Shown piece by piece: positions 1 through 11,260 of a stretch of DNA of 64,000 nucleotides. The stretch covers positions 10,288,867-10,352,866 of the forward strand of contig OZ020523.1 in the NCBI GenBank assembly GCA_963971425.1, in the 5' to 3' direction. The notes under the pieces were generated by a model. It was not told the DNA's origin and searched no databases. It worked only from the letters and a program-made list of their open reading frames with translations. The position numbers and the translations under genes are program-made. The DNA comes from Bryoerythrophyllum caledonicum. Taxonomy: Eukaryota > Streptophyta > Bryopsida > Pottiales > Pottiaceae. Numbering within the stretch: position 1 is the stretch's first letter; each line of letters opens with the position of its first letter.

Positions 1-125
1 NNNNNNNNNNNNNNNNNNNNNNNNNNNNNNNNNNNNNNNNNNNNNNNNNNNNNNNNNNNNNNNNNNNNNNNNNNNNNNNNNNNNNNNNNNNNNNNNNNNN
101 NNNNNNNNNNNNNNNNNNNNNNNNN
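1..125. other. Assembly gap (run of N)
   Basis: The first 125 positions are unresolved bases, so anything entering the window from the left is cut here. Confidence 0.99.
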
Positions 126-220
126 ACTCTAGTGGGCGAGCTGGTCGCTTTGGCATATTCTGCCGAATCGCTTACGCCCCCTCGAGTGGTAGGATATTTT
201 TTATTTTTTAATTCGTTTAA

Positions 221-434
221 CCCCTAAACGACCAGAATCTCTTTCGGGTGGATTCCTTGATTTTGGGGGAGGTTCCTAAAATTCGATAACCAATCAATTT
301 TCTCTTAAATTTTTATTCTACATTGCCTTTGATAAGAGCTTCGTAGACATATTTTTATTTTATTTTTTGGATTTCTGGTTTGAAAGTTAGTATCACTTAT
401 AGTTTTTGAGGAAAATTGTCAAGGACTTTAGGGG
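221..434. mobile_element. Short TTAA-flanked MITE (piggyBac-like ends)
   Basis: A 214-bp AT-rich segment starts CCCCTAAA and ends TTTAGGGG, with TTAA directly outside both ends (217-220 and 435-438). A TTAA target site plus C-rich terminal repeats is the signature of the piggyBac superfamily. No transposase is encoded. It ends about 45 bp before the start codon at 480, so it may contribute promoter or leader sequence to that gene. The terminal repeat is only about 8 bp, which limits the assignment. Confidence 0.5.
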
Positions 435-479
435 TTAATTCCCATTCATTCATTTTATTGTTTGTTCTAGTTAGGGAAG

Positions 480-1712
480 ATGCCAAGGTCCAACCGGCCC
501 GTTGCTCCAAAGGGCAAAGCGCCCGAGATGGATTGGGACGCAACGGACGATCCAGATGTTGTTGCGGAGTACGGATGGCAGGACGAGGAAGAGAGGTTGT
601 GGACTTGCACCATGTGCAAGAGGTACGTGAAGATGAAGCACCTCATGAAGTTGTGGCCGAGGGCACAAGCGAGGATATTAGGGCCGCGGCGCGAAGGTCT
701 AGCGAGCAATTGTCTGAGCGACCATTTCCGCCATCGATATCATGAGGTCACTACTGCGGTGGGTGTGCGTAACTCGAGGCCGGAGATCATGTTGTATTCG
801 AACATGGCGATGGTTTGGGCGGAAATCGTCCTACACAAGGATGTGGACTAGCGCACCGTGGCGGGCCGCAATGTCAGCCTGATGGATCGAACTGCCCATT
901 TTATACCAACCACCTGGAATCAACCGAGTGATTGTTGGCCACGTTGGTCAAACCGAAGATCCGGGGACGATCCTGATGCCCACCAACAACAGCAGACACC
1001 TCCAGAAGAGTACAGGGGACATAACTACAACGACTACAACCGTGGCAATGATATGGGTTCCACGCCTGTAACATTTGGTGGGGGGAGTGGTAGCCATTAC
1101 TACGAAGGCGGCCAATGTGGTACAGGGACCAACACCCCTCAGAGCTATACGCCAACGCATCCAAGGGATACGTACGAGTCTCGTCGTAATTCCCTCGGAG
1201 AAGAGGAAGAACATACCACCCCACACTCTACACCCGTCTATCACGACGGATATGGCGGTTCTTACCATGCATATGGACGTTCTTTGGATGGCGGCCAATG
1301 TGGTACAGGGACCAACACCCCTCAGAGCTATATGCGAATGCATCCAAGGGATACGTACGAGTCTGGTCGTAATTCCCCTAGAAAAGAGGAAGAACACGAC
1401 ACTCCAAACCCTGGACACGTCTATTACGACGTTTATGGCCATCCTTACGATGGATATGGCCGGAGATTAGATGGGAGAGACAACACACCTCCATCAACGT
1501 TTCCACCTCGTCAGAACGAAGATGCCGAGTTTGAAAGACAAATGCATGAAGCCACAATACAAAGCCAGAACGAGTACATCCGCAGGCTCGAAGATGAATC
1601 TCGCTACATGAACAGGCAATACAATAACTTGTATGATGTTTATTCAAGCGGGCCGTACTCAAGTGGCGCTGGGCCAAGTCAAAGACGTGATACTGACTCA
1701 GATTCCGATTAA
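480..1712 (+). pseudogene. Unrecognised gene with CxxC near N-terminus and Tyr/Gly-rich repeats; possibly hAT-derived
   Basis: One frame of about 410 codons runs from ATG 480 to TAA 1712 and is broken only by TAG at 849-851, where CAG (Gln) would keep it open. The N-terminus is charged, and WTCTMCKRYV at about residues 40-50 resembles the first half of a BED-type zinc finger as found in hAT transposases. The matching His/Cys half is not clear. An overlapping frame over about 650-745 contains SEDIRAAARRSSEQ, which looks like the segment after a BED finger, so a frameshift inside the finger is possible. The middle is low-complexity with two copies of a roughly 59-residue repeat rich in G, T, Y and D. 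The last 70 residues are a charged, probably helical stretch ending in DTDSDSD. No RNase-H-type catalytic region is visible, so a full transposase is excluded. A host gene with a premature stop is an alternative. Confidence 0.45.
1090..1460 (+). repeat. Intragenic tandem repeat, about 177-bp unit, two full copies plus a partial third
   Basis: The units begin at the GGCCAATGTGGTACAGGGAC segments near 1108 and 1291. Each encodes GGQCGTGTNTPQSY followed by HPRDTYES, an acidic EEEEH stretch and a Tyr/Gly-rich tail ending YGRSLD. A degenerate third unit (VYYDVYGHPYDGYGRRLD) follows to about 1470. Unit length is a multiple of three, so the frame is preserved. Confidence 0.8.
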
Positions 1713-4092
1713 TCATACATGGTCTTTGTGTAATGTAATCCATGTGGATAATGTCTTCATGTGAGAACAATGTTGACTATTTTGTACATTTAGAAGGTCA
1801 TTTTTTAAGATCTTCTAATCGATGTTTATTAAATATTTCTACGTTGCGGCCATGTCAATGTGGATGATGAATGTACAATGCATGCTACATGTTTCCAAAT
1901 GAATTTTATTGATAATTTTTTAGTATAAGTGGATGTGTGGAATGAGAAATTTTTATACATTCCAACTTTTCATTCACCTCATAAAAGTTAAAGAGTATTT
2001 CATATCATTACATGTTAAATAATTTTTTTTTTCAACCTGTACCTCTAAAGTTCCTTGACTATTTCTGACCTAGAAGTTAAAGCAAGAAGAGAAAGGCCGC
2101 TCTGCAAAGGGGCTGGCGTGAACAAAGAATCTGTTCGTTCCATCACTAAGACCATGCCCACCAGACACCCTGTCAAGGAGGGCTTGGTTTCTTTTCCATT
2201 TTGCGTTGGTGTAGTAGAATGGACATGGCATGTTGAATGGCAACAGTGTTAATAATATTGAAAGTGTGTGAAATTGTTTCGATGGAGATTTTAAAGGTAT
2301 CTCAAAAGGATATTTATAGATGGAATAAAGGTGGTGGCACGAGCATCGGCAGTGATTACAATAAGCGGGTCCATTTTCCATCCGAGGGCAATGATGTCAT
2401 TAATAAAGGGTTGTTGGGTTGGTATTCATTTATTTTGTTTTCAATTGTTTCTGGGGAGAATCTATCATTACAATATGTGAATTCGATAAATTGAATGGTA
2501 TACTCTTGGTTAATGTGGTCGATGGTGGGTCGTTGTATGGTAGGCCCCGAATGCAAAGTATGTCGGCTTTGAGTCTAGTGTTACAAAGACAGCGCTATGT
2601 TGCGCATGTACATGGGACTCGGGAGTAGCCAAGGGGGGACCGTATTTCCTTGTGGGTTGTAACTTGTTATTAAAGGTGCCGGCATTCATGAGGATAAATC
2701 ATGGTGATTTGTTATGGGAGGTAAATAGTTTTCAAATTTCTCGTACTGCTTTGTTATGTCTTGTGACAATTAAGGAGTGTATGTGATGGTTTTGGCATAT
2801 TTGGTAGAACATGGAGTGATTTGTCGGCGTCTGAGAAAGTGCATATGGGGCATGTTACATATGGGAATTTTTCTATTCCAAATAAGAGTTGTTTTCGGGC
2901 GTTTCCCAAATATCGACTATTACGGAATTTGATGACGCATGTTATTTGTGAGTTTGGGATGATGGAATTTTTCGAAGAATTCGTAGAGAGTTCATAGTCT
3001 ATTTTGTTGTTGCGAACCCATTATTCTATATTAGGGAAGTTTTATTTGATTGTGTCAAGGTTGTTATAGAGGTCTTGTGTCTTGAGATATTTGTTCAAGA
3101 ATAAAACCGGAACCTTAATGGGGGTATCCTCTTTAGGAGGCCAATATTCTTTTTGGAAGTGGTATGGGGTAGCATGTAGATGTTCGTACAAGTCTTTGGC
3201 ATTTTCATGCGTTTTTTTGAGGACCTCTTTCCCAAGTTTATTTGCTTGTTTGTTTCCATCGATATTTGCTTGAGCAGAACTTTGTGAAGGATTGTTATAT
3301 GTGTTCAGCTTTGTAACATGTGGATCAACGACATTAAAATGGTTTGGTCGAGATGGCTATTGTACAGGATAGGGTTTGTTATTTGGATGTTTAGTAGATA
3401 AAGTGCATTGATACAGTCAGTGAATATGGGTGCGGATTAGTTGTTGTACTCTGTTGTGATGATTTGTCATGTTTTGTGTATGGGCATAAGTTATGCTCTA
3501 AGGATATTTTAGTGTGTGGAAATTACTCTATAGAGTACACGAAATGGTATACCAAATACATTATACAATATCAATGAATACAACAAAATCTTCCTATAAG
3601 CATTTTTGCTATTCATATTTGAATGCCTCTACAATTTAATGTATGCATGTTTGTATTAATGATTGCATATACTTCATTGCTTTAAATTGTTATGATTCTA
3701 GATGTCCGAGTAAATATGTCGTAGCAATCTATCTACGGAGTTAGGCATTGAACTTCCTTAAAATGCTTTATAAACACACAGAAGAATGTGGTTTTTGGAA
3801 AACCTCCTACACAATTTATTTTTTCTACTAAATATAACCCTACTTAGAGAGCCAATATCCACTATTAATATAATGTGGCCAAATTACAATTTCCACCACT
3901 GCGGATGAAAATAGTCAGAGGATGGAAAAGCAGTCCTTGGTTGAGAAAACAATCTCTGGACGAAAAACAGTCTTCAGAAGCTACGTGGGCCAGGCGCACA
4001 GGTATGTGCGCACAGGCGCACTTTAATGAAAATCGTCCGCGAATGACTATGGCAAAGTGTTAAGAATCATCACGAACACTATTAAGAAACAC
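1713..4092. other. Intergenic, AT-rich, no gene recognised
   Basis: Only short, stop-rich frames are present on both strands. I found no protein motif, terminal repeat or RNA gene. Some stretches (2050-2650 and 2780-2990) are less AT-rich and may be old decayed coding DNA, but no family could be named. Confidence 0.6.
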
Positions 4093-4096
4093 TTAA

Positions 4097-4449
4097 CCCT
4101 TAAATGTCAGAGCCAGCCCGAGGGGCTTGGTTTCTACAGAATCTTCTCTGTAGCTCCTCCTGTACTCAACTTTTCACATATTTTTTGATATCATTCTAAT
4201 CACCTTCTTTTGATGCATTCACAAAGTGAAATTTTACAATTCAAATCACAATTTGTATGAGTGATTTGTGCTTTGAAAGGATTGTGGTAGGTAGGTTGAT
4301 AACCTTTAGGAGGTTGCAAGCTCATCATTGATTGGTTTATTCATGATGCCCAAGTTCAAAAAGTGCACTATTCATTGATGTCCAAGTACAGAAGATGTCG
4401 TGATCCAATTCCGGGCTGCCCGCCCAGGCCATGAAATGTCGTTTAAGGG
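4097..4449. mobile_element. TTAA-flanked MITE (piggyBac-like ends), 353 bp
   Basis: The left end reads CCCTTAAATGTCA. The right end, reverse-complemented, reads CCCTTAAACGACA. TTAA lies immediately outside each end (4093-4096 and 4450-4453). Inside the ends are further G+C-rich inverted segments (GCCAGCCCGAGG against the complement of CGGGCTGCCCGCCC). There is no coding capacity. The exact TTAA flanks and matching ends support a piggyBac-type cut-and-paste origin. Confidence 0.65.
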
Positions 4450-4542
4450 TTAATGTTTGTTACCCGCTCCTTCTCTATTCTTCCTGTTTTTTAAAAGTAA
4501 TTTTGAAATGAATGTTTTTTTTAATATTAAATAATATAGAGA

Positions 4543-4671
4543 ATTCATTAAAGTGGTTGTTATAATGCGTTGCAAAACAAGCGCGAACCACTACCAAACT
4601 TCTATAGATGCAAATTAGCGGTTGGCGCTTGCTTCAAAACGCATTAGTCCAACCATTGTAATGTAGTTTAA
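4543..4671. mobile_element. Small fold-back MITE
   Basis: Two arms of about 50 bp are inverted copies around a short loop. The left arm includes TAATGCGTTGCAAAACAAGC and the right arm includes the complement GCTTGCTTCAAAACGCATTA. One arm recurs near 59515-59562 (GGTTGGACTAATGCGTTGC), so this is a dispersed family. The target duplication is not clear. Confidence 0.65.
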
Positions 4672-4689
4672 TATTATAATGAGGTTTTC

Positions 4690-4960
4690 AAAATTTCATC
4701 TGCAGTCTATTTTTCATCCGCTGCGAATATTTTCATCCGCTACGAATGTTTTCATCCGCTGCAAACATTTAAACCGGACTCTGATTTTCCTCCGCATGGT
4801 GATTTTTCATCCGCAGTTTTTTTTCCATCCGCAGCTTGTTTATAATTCGTTGCGTTGTTTTTCATCCGCTGCGGACATTTTCATCTGCTGCGGAAATTTT
4901 CATCCGCTGCGGGATTTTTCTTCCGCCACATAGAATTTCATCCGCAGTGGATGAAACTGT
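4690..4960. repeat. Irregular array of TTTTCATCCGCTGCGGA-type units
   Basis: About a dozen copies of TTTTCATCCGCNGCGGA or close variants sit in 270 bp, spaced roughly 16-30 bp. The core ATCCGC(T/A)GCGGAT is itself palindromic. A weaker array of the same motif lies at about 35200-35370. The array abuts the fold-back MITE. The 500 bp that follow (4961-5479) are AT-rich with nothing recognisable. Confidence 0.7.
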
Positions 4961-5479
4961 TTTTTTGGCAGAATTAACATAACAGCGACTTAATAACTTC
5001 CAAAAAAATAATTTTTTTTCAATTCCGACTTCGGATTTGGGCTTTTTAGGTGCGTTTTCATCTGGTATGTAAGCAAAAAAATTGTTACAAAAGTTTTGAA
5101 AATTTGACATTTTGGAGTGTACTTAAAAATAACATTTTAGGGACTAAACTTTGGATGTAGATTATGGCTAGAGAATATGTTCATCACATTCGATCTCATG
5201 CATGTTTTTTGTGTGTTAGTGTTGGTTGTGTTTTCAAATTTGTTATATATGGCGATATTCATTTACAAGACATGTAAGGTGTCTCGTTTGAAATCTCATT
5301 TGAAACAATAATATGATGATGGACACGGAAAGAATACAATTGGATGGAAGGGGACGTCGTCAAAGCGTGCATGAACCCTAAACATGCAAAGTTTGAATCA
5401 AACTTTTAACTTTTCTATGCATCTAATTCAGGTGTAAATATTTAGAAGAATGTACATGACAATGTCATGGAAAACCTTA

Positions 5480-7340
5480 TGAGAAACGATGTATTTCACC
5501 GTTCCCTTGAAAAAACAAGTCTTCTCTTTATTGAAAATTTAAAAAATAGCATACCAACCCAAGTCAAACATTTTCACACATTGTCACTCATTGTCGAGCG
5601 AGGTACCAAAAGATCTTATGAATTTTCACATAAAACCTACATATCTTTGTATTTCTTACATTTTATTTTCTCTACATTAATATGTGGTGTAAACCTTCTT
5701 ATTGACCATTCGGATTAGTAATTCAAAACACATGAAGTTCACAAGAAAAAGAAGTTTGAATTGGCAAAGTTTGAACCTCCACTACTTCCATGGTTGTTTT
5801 GAATACGCTACACCTGTCCTCTACCTCAAGAAATTGTTGTCTAAGGAACTACCATCATGTTTCAGGTACACCAATAATGTTCATTAGTGTTCACAACACT
5901 ATTTACGAACGTAAACGCTAAATGTCAATTACCCTACAAATGTAACTACATTATATGTCAATTTAAACACTAATTGCCAATTTCTGTAACTTTTGCCCTT
6001 GTTACATTTTAACATATTGACATTTAGTGTTGGTTATGTAACAATTCATTGCAAGTCACCCAAATCTCGCCACATGCCAAATGATGATTTTGAGAGCAGT
6101 TTTTGTCCAATTTGAGGTTTTTTGGTGCCTATCTAAACTGATTTGAAAAGACGCTTCTAATGGCACCTTACCCATCTTCAAATTCGTCTTAAATAAAAAG
6201 TTATAGCGACTATTTTTGGGCAGATTTCTTGAGTTTTGGTTGAAAGTTTGAGGAGGCATATCTTTTTCAGTTTCGCACCAATTCTATCGAGTGAGGTGAC
6301 TAGCTTATGTGTTTTTTCAAGGAGATTCCATCGGTATACGGTACATCTTCAAATTCGTTGTGATGCAAAAGTTATGAGAAATTTTGTTAGGCAGATTTTT
6401 TGACATTGAACACTAAATGTAAACAAATTGACATTTAGTGAAGGTCAGGTCATAGGGGTAGTTACACTATTGGTGCCATAACACTAATGAACATTATTGG
6501 TGTAGTGGATTTAGACCTTGCCTAGTTCAAAATTTTGACGCCAGGTAAAGTCAAAGTCTGCGGATCCACTAAACGCAGTGAAGACCCTAAACCATTTGCT
6601 TCACTTCACGCACTATAATCTTTCAATCTGTGCGGTCAAAGTTTCTGAAATTTTGTAAACATATTTTTTAATAAGTCTTAATTGAGTTCCAACGGTCACA
6701 ACTAGAAATCAAACTTTTGGTTTCCTTCTATGGTCATTGCACTAGAATCCAACAACTTTGAAGTGTTTCTGGATCAAAACTGCCACGATATTTTTGGGGA
6801 TATAGGAGACATGTTGTATGAGTAGGGAGTCGGGCATGAGGAGGCGTTTCAAATGGGGGTAATTCCTATAAATGCTAAATTGTATTCAAGAAACATAAAA
6901 TGGTTGAGGTCATGTATGATTTTGTGCCATGGGCACTATGATCTATCCGAAAATTTCGAACCCAAACTCGTAAAATTTGATATACGTCTTCTCTACATAA
7001 AACCTAGAGATCATCATATTTTACACATTTTGCTTTTTCAACATGTAGTGAACACATGAAAACCTTCCTAAACCTGGGTTTGGATTATCATTTGAAATCT
7101 TATTCAGTTTACTAAAAAATAAAACATGGAATGGCAATTTTTAAACTCTTGTATTTGCTCACTTGATTTGAATATGCTACAGTTCTTTTCTACCTCTAAA
7201 AATTGGTGTGTAGGGAAATCTCATCATAAGGTTGGATTAGGATGTTTTAAGGTAATTTTAACAAAAATTCTGAAATACAAGAATTTTGAAATAGAACACA
7301 TTGATAAGTTAAAAAATCGGAACTATGCCACAACCTAAAT
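5480..7340 (-). repeat. Decayed copies of a dispersed non-coding repeat (inverted relative to 60-62 kb)
   Basis: Two diverged copies lie at about 5560-6790 (interrupted by the MITE at 5869-6502) and about 6980-7240. Read on the minus strand they match the better-preserved direct repeats at 60240-60835 and 61500-62085. Shared landmarks include the complements of ACATAAAAC, GCATATTCAA and GGTCTAAA. No open reading frame of interest is present. The family is unclassified. Confidence 0.6.
5869..6502. mobile_element. 634-bp MITE with perfect terminal inverted repeats and TA target site
   Basis: The left end CACCAATAATGTTCATTAGT is the exact complement of the right end, about 23 bp in all. TA lies directly outside both ends (5867-5868 and 6503-6504). 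Removing the element rejoins the host repeat, whose uninterrupted counterpart is visible in the copy at 61.5-62.1 kb. Short TGACATTTAGTG motifs recur inside in both orientations. No coding capacity; the superfamily is unassigned. Confidence 0.8.
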
Positions 7341-8525
7341 CATATAAAATTCAAAAAATGTCGCTCTTTGCACGGCTATATGAAATAAGATTTTTTACTT
7401 CTTGTGCCCAAATTATAAAGGCATGTAATACATATTAATCTAAGACTATTGCTATGGTCACTTCAAAATGTGCATGCTATCTAGTATAGTCTAATAATGC
7501 CGAAAGGAATAAAGTAAAACCTATGTATTACTAATACGTTGACCGATAATGCTCATGAGGCGTGGGCCAGTTGTATGTATCGCTGAAGCGTGTAATGATA
7601 TGAAACAATCCTCCAGCGCTTTCTCGGTTTTCGTTGCAGACTCTCTCCATGTACATATGAAATGTATCCGCAAATTCTTGATTTGAGAATACTACGGAAC
7701 TCCGAGATTCCTGATGCAGATTCTCGTAGTCTATGGACATTGTCCGCTCGTTGATTCGTTGCGCTATTCGGGCCGTAGCGAACTCCTCCGAAGCCATTGA
7801 TAACTTCGGAATCATTTGCACATCCGCATCTGGTTTGTGCAAGTACGCAACCCGCGGATCGACCCACCATCGCTTTCGCAGAGTCTCGGCCATGTCTTCA
7901 CGCTTTGTGAACGTATAAAGAGACTGCATTGGTTCGTTAACCTTCGTGGTCATGCCCCAATCGCATACTCCAATATACACTCTTGATTCATCTGGAGGGA
8001 AGTGGAGGAGGATATTGTCCGGAGACAAGTCATTGTGGAGATTGTTGCTCTTGTGGACCTCGTTCATGATGCGCAACAACGCCCACGCAAGCTCGGTCCG
8101 TTTTTTGCGAAAACGAACCAACTATTGAACTCGAATAATCTCATCATCGGGGAATCTTCCATAGTTCAAATGTGTGATGGCATCGTCACCAAACTCGATA
8201 TCCCGGTTCAACATCTCTCGAACTGTCCCGCCATTCCACCAATACGCATAGCCTTCGTACTTGTCCGGATGAATGGCCACGAAACGGATGACACCCGGAT
8301 GTGGAATCCTCACCGCCATCGACTCATTCTGATGCTCAACTTTTGCCAAATCCGGCCGTGTCTCCGATTGGTTGGACAACTTGGCGGCAAATTCCCAGAA
8401 TGGTTCAATGCCCGGAGCACCCTCAATGCGGACTTTGCGAATGGTGGCGTATCCACCTCTCCTGTTTGCATTGTCCATTCGTATAACCGCGGCTGTTGGC
8501 GGAATGGCAATGAGATGGGCTTTAC

Positions 8526-9941
8526 CACTATAAGAAACCCATGATTTTTGTGACGTTAGCTGTGATCGAGTGTGTTTTTCAAAACATGTTTTTGCAAACG
8601 GGCCGAGCCTTGGGCTCTCGGATTCTGGTGGATGTTGCACCAAACATGGAAAAATTGGCGGAAAAACGCAGAGATGTTAGCATAAACGTATTTGTTTTGC
8701 GGGACGTCCTAGTGAACATAGTCATGTTTTAGACAACGTCCTCAGAAAGGTGACAATGCCACGTCGGCAGGGGGGTTTCAACTTTATTGTGAGTAACTTC
8801 GAGATTGTTACTGCAACCTCCCGTAAAACACTGCCCAACGGTTAAAACACAATGGAGATGGGCTGACCCCTACAAAAATAAAAACGTGGATGTCGTTACT
8901 GACGTCACAAAAAACGTGGATGTCCTTACTGACATCACAAAAAACATGTTTGAGCCACGTAGGCAAGGTAGAAATTGGATTCTTTTAAAAATGTTTGTGC
9001 CACGTAGGCAAGGTTGAAATCAACTGCCACGTAGGCAAAGAGGATGTTGGAACAGACGTCTGAATGGACGTCTACTGTGACATTTTAATGTTTATGCTAA
9101 CACGAGGCTAACACCATGACAAATCCAATAATCCCATATGGATTGTCACCACTTGTGCATCCCATTGTATATATATGTAAGGCCTTCTCTCCTATCTCAT
9201 CACACTTGAATCAAGAGTGATTCACTTTCATCCATCTATTTGGATGAATTTGAATTACCCTTGAAACTTAAAGTGATACGGTACTTTTTGATGACATGGC
9301 GCTTCTTTTTGGTGACATGGCGCTTCTTTTTGGTGACGTGGCACTTGCTTTTGCTGACCTGGTGCTTGCTTTTGGTGACCTCCATCTCAACGAACGCCAC
9401 AGAAAACGTCATAACGAACGTCACAGAAAACGTCATAACGAACGTCACAGAAAACATACCGTGTTAGAAATGACGTTCCAATTTACACAGTCCACAATTA
9501 ATTATGCATTAAACTATGCTGATTGGACATGCCACGTCATATTTTAAAAACTGACACGTCATATTTTAAAGGTGCCACGTCATAAAATGGCGGGTCCACG
9601 TATGCAAGCCTAGTCACAATCTAATGCTACGTCATGCGCCACATCATGGGCCACATTACCAAGGGCCCGGATGAAAATTTTGGGGATGTGGCACTGCCCG
9701 TCCATGTGGCGATGACGTGGACGCGACGTGGCAGCCACATGGCAGATTTTTAACACCTTCAACCCCGAAGTTTTTGTGACGTTTTAAAAAACGTGGGCCT
9801 GTTTTTTGAGATTTTGGCATGTTTTTCGCATGTCAATTATAACGGATTTTTTTGGACGTCAACGTTGACGTGCCGGATGCTGCACAAAACATAATTGCAC
9901 GTTAGTTGCCCTGTCACAAAAAACACGGGTTTCTTATAGTG
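8526..9941. mobile_element. Non-autonomous CACTA element (1416 bp)
   Basis: The left end is CACTATAAGAAACCC. The right end is its complement, with similarity extending about 28 bp with few mismatches to GTGAC. The 3-bp duplication TAC flanks it (8523-8525 and 9942-9944), as expected for CACTA/EnSpm elements. No transposase is encoded. The interior is packed with GCCACGT(A/C) motifs and short tandem arrays that could serve as subterminal protein-binding repeats. It splits the kinase-like frame after QEDLLR and before KAHLIA. Confidence 0.88.
8880..9455. repeat. Short tandem arrays inside the CACTA element
   Basis: Three arrays are visible: two copies of a 30-bp unit with AACGTGGATGTC near 8882-8942; about four copies of a 21-bp unit with GTGACATGGCGCTTCTTTTT at 9290-9379; and three copies of a 24-bp unit with AACGAACGTCACAGAAAACG at 9389-9455. 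Their distribution towards the element ends is typical of subterminal repeats. Confidence 0.8.
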
Positions 9942-10477
9942 TACGCAGCAGGTCTTCTTGGTGCCCCTCTATCGAGTTCCACCATCCCACGGAGCCACGC
10001 CGGTTTTGATTCTTGGCGAATGACTTCATCTGGGCCACGAACAAATCCGCCTTCAACAGCACGTCGTTGAAAACTTCATCTGCCGCGCGATTGAACCTCC
10101 CAAACTTGGTCAACAAGTTCTTGGCATTCTAGAGTGAATCGTGCACTCTGGCATCCAAGAACTTCAAAAACCCGCGCTTCTGGGTCTCCGTATTCCACAT
10201 CGGGGCTTGAAGCGCGTCCATCATGTGCTGCCGCATGTCCGTCCGGAACTTCTCGGGGCCTTCATCTCTATATCTGACGTACTTGCTCTCCAATGATCGA
10301 ATAGAATTTTCCTCATAGAATCTGACGGTCAGTTCTATGACGAAATTCTTGCAAGCCTCAGATGGAACGTCGTGGATTGGATGAAGTTTCACTCCGAAGT
10401 CCGCAACCTTCTGCTTCTTCTTGTCCTTCGGCATCTTCTTGACCCCGCCGCCGTTCGAAGTTTTAAAAAAAAACTTT

Positions 10478-10740
10478 TTAGAACAAGTTTTTAAAAAAAC
10501 TTCAAGAAAAAAACTAGATGGGAACAAGTTCTAAAAAAAACTAAGAGAAAAACCTTCTTACAACAAGTTTTAAAAAAAAAAATAAAAAAAAAACTAGTTT
10601 GGAACAAATTAAAAAAAAAACTATGAGAAAAAACTTCTAAGAGCAAGTTTTAAAAAAAACTTGAAGAGAAAAACTAGTTTGGAACAAGTTCTATAAAAAA
10701 ACTATGAAAAAAGCATTTTACAAACAAGTTTTTAAAAAAA
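10478..10740. repeat. Tandem repeat, about 83-bp unit, three copies, A-rich
   Basis: The units share AACTAGTTTGGAACAAGTT, a poly-A tract and ACTATGAGAAAAA. The array lies just upstream of the kinase-like start codon (10434, minus strand), in what would be its promoter or leader. Confidence 0.75.
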
Positions 10741-10899
10741 CTTTAAAAAAACCGCAAAAACTCCCCCCCAAATGTGAATCACTTTCTCCCTCCCAAAGAT
10801 GAAGAGCCGATGGATGGAAAAATGCCAGCCAAAGCCACTCCGCATCCACTCAAAAATATATTTCAATTTTCGAGAGGGGAAGGAAAAAGTGAGAGAGAG

Positions 10900-11260
10900 G
10901 TTGGCGGACGGCCTTTTATAGGGTGGCGGACGGCCATGAGGCCGACCACCACCGCGGCCGTCCACGGATCGGACGGCCGGGCGGACGGGCGGCCGTCCGC
11001 CGATCAGACGGCCCTAAAGCCGTCCGCCTAATCGGACAGCCGTCGTGCGCCCCCGCGATCAAATCGGGGCCGTACGATCTGTCCATCAGCCATCCGATCA
11101 CGCGGACGGCCGAGGTGCCGTCCGATCTCTCCGACGGCGGGGTCCGGTTGGACGACTCGACGCATTTCGACGGCTGAGATCTCGCCGCATCGCACTTCAT
11201 CGAATCTGACGGTCCAGAAAACTTACTACGGCCTTCCGTAAATGCATTTTACCCCCCCCC
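10900..11260. other. GC-rich block with many CGGACGGCC / CCGTCCG motifs
   Basis: In an AT-rich setting this block is strongly GC-rich and dense in CpG. The octamer-like CGGACGGC or its complement occurs more than ten times in both orientations, giving many short palindromes. It lies upstream of the kinase-like pseudogene and could be its original CpG-rich promoter, or part of an unrelated element. It ends in a C-run at about 11250-11260. I see no convincing coding frame. Confidence 0.6.

Larger units (their letters stand above)
7531..10434 (-). pseudogene. Protein-kinase-like pseudogene split by a CACTA element
   Basis: The frame starts at ATG 10434 (MPKDKKKQKVADFGV) and continues to 7531 once the insertion at 8526-9941 is excluded. 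It is interrupted by two TAG codons, before NAKNLL near 10130 and before LVRFRKK near 8121. The C-terminal half carries kinase landmarks: a GGYATIRKV segment where the nucleotide loop is expected, HPGVIRF, the catalytic loop HNDLSPDN (HND replacing HRD), and CDWG replacing DFG. The N-terminal 200 residues are charged and unrecognised. No VAIK-type lysine is obvious, so catalysis is doubtful even for the ancestral protein. The copy is dead because of the stops and the insertion. It may belong to an amplified or transposon-carried family, since its stops share the TAG signature of the surrounding elements. Confidence 0.65.

Noticed and set aside
4690-4960. CRISPR-like array
   Set aside because: Units are short, irregularly spaced and degenerate, spacers are not of uniform length, and the setting is a plant nuclear genome.
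9236-9467. Repetitive frames in both orientations around 9.3 kb
   Set aside because: They arise from 21-bp and 24-bp tandem arrays of the CACTA element, whose unit lengths are multiples of three.
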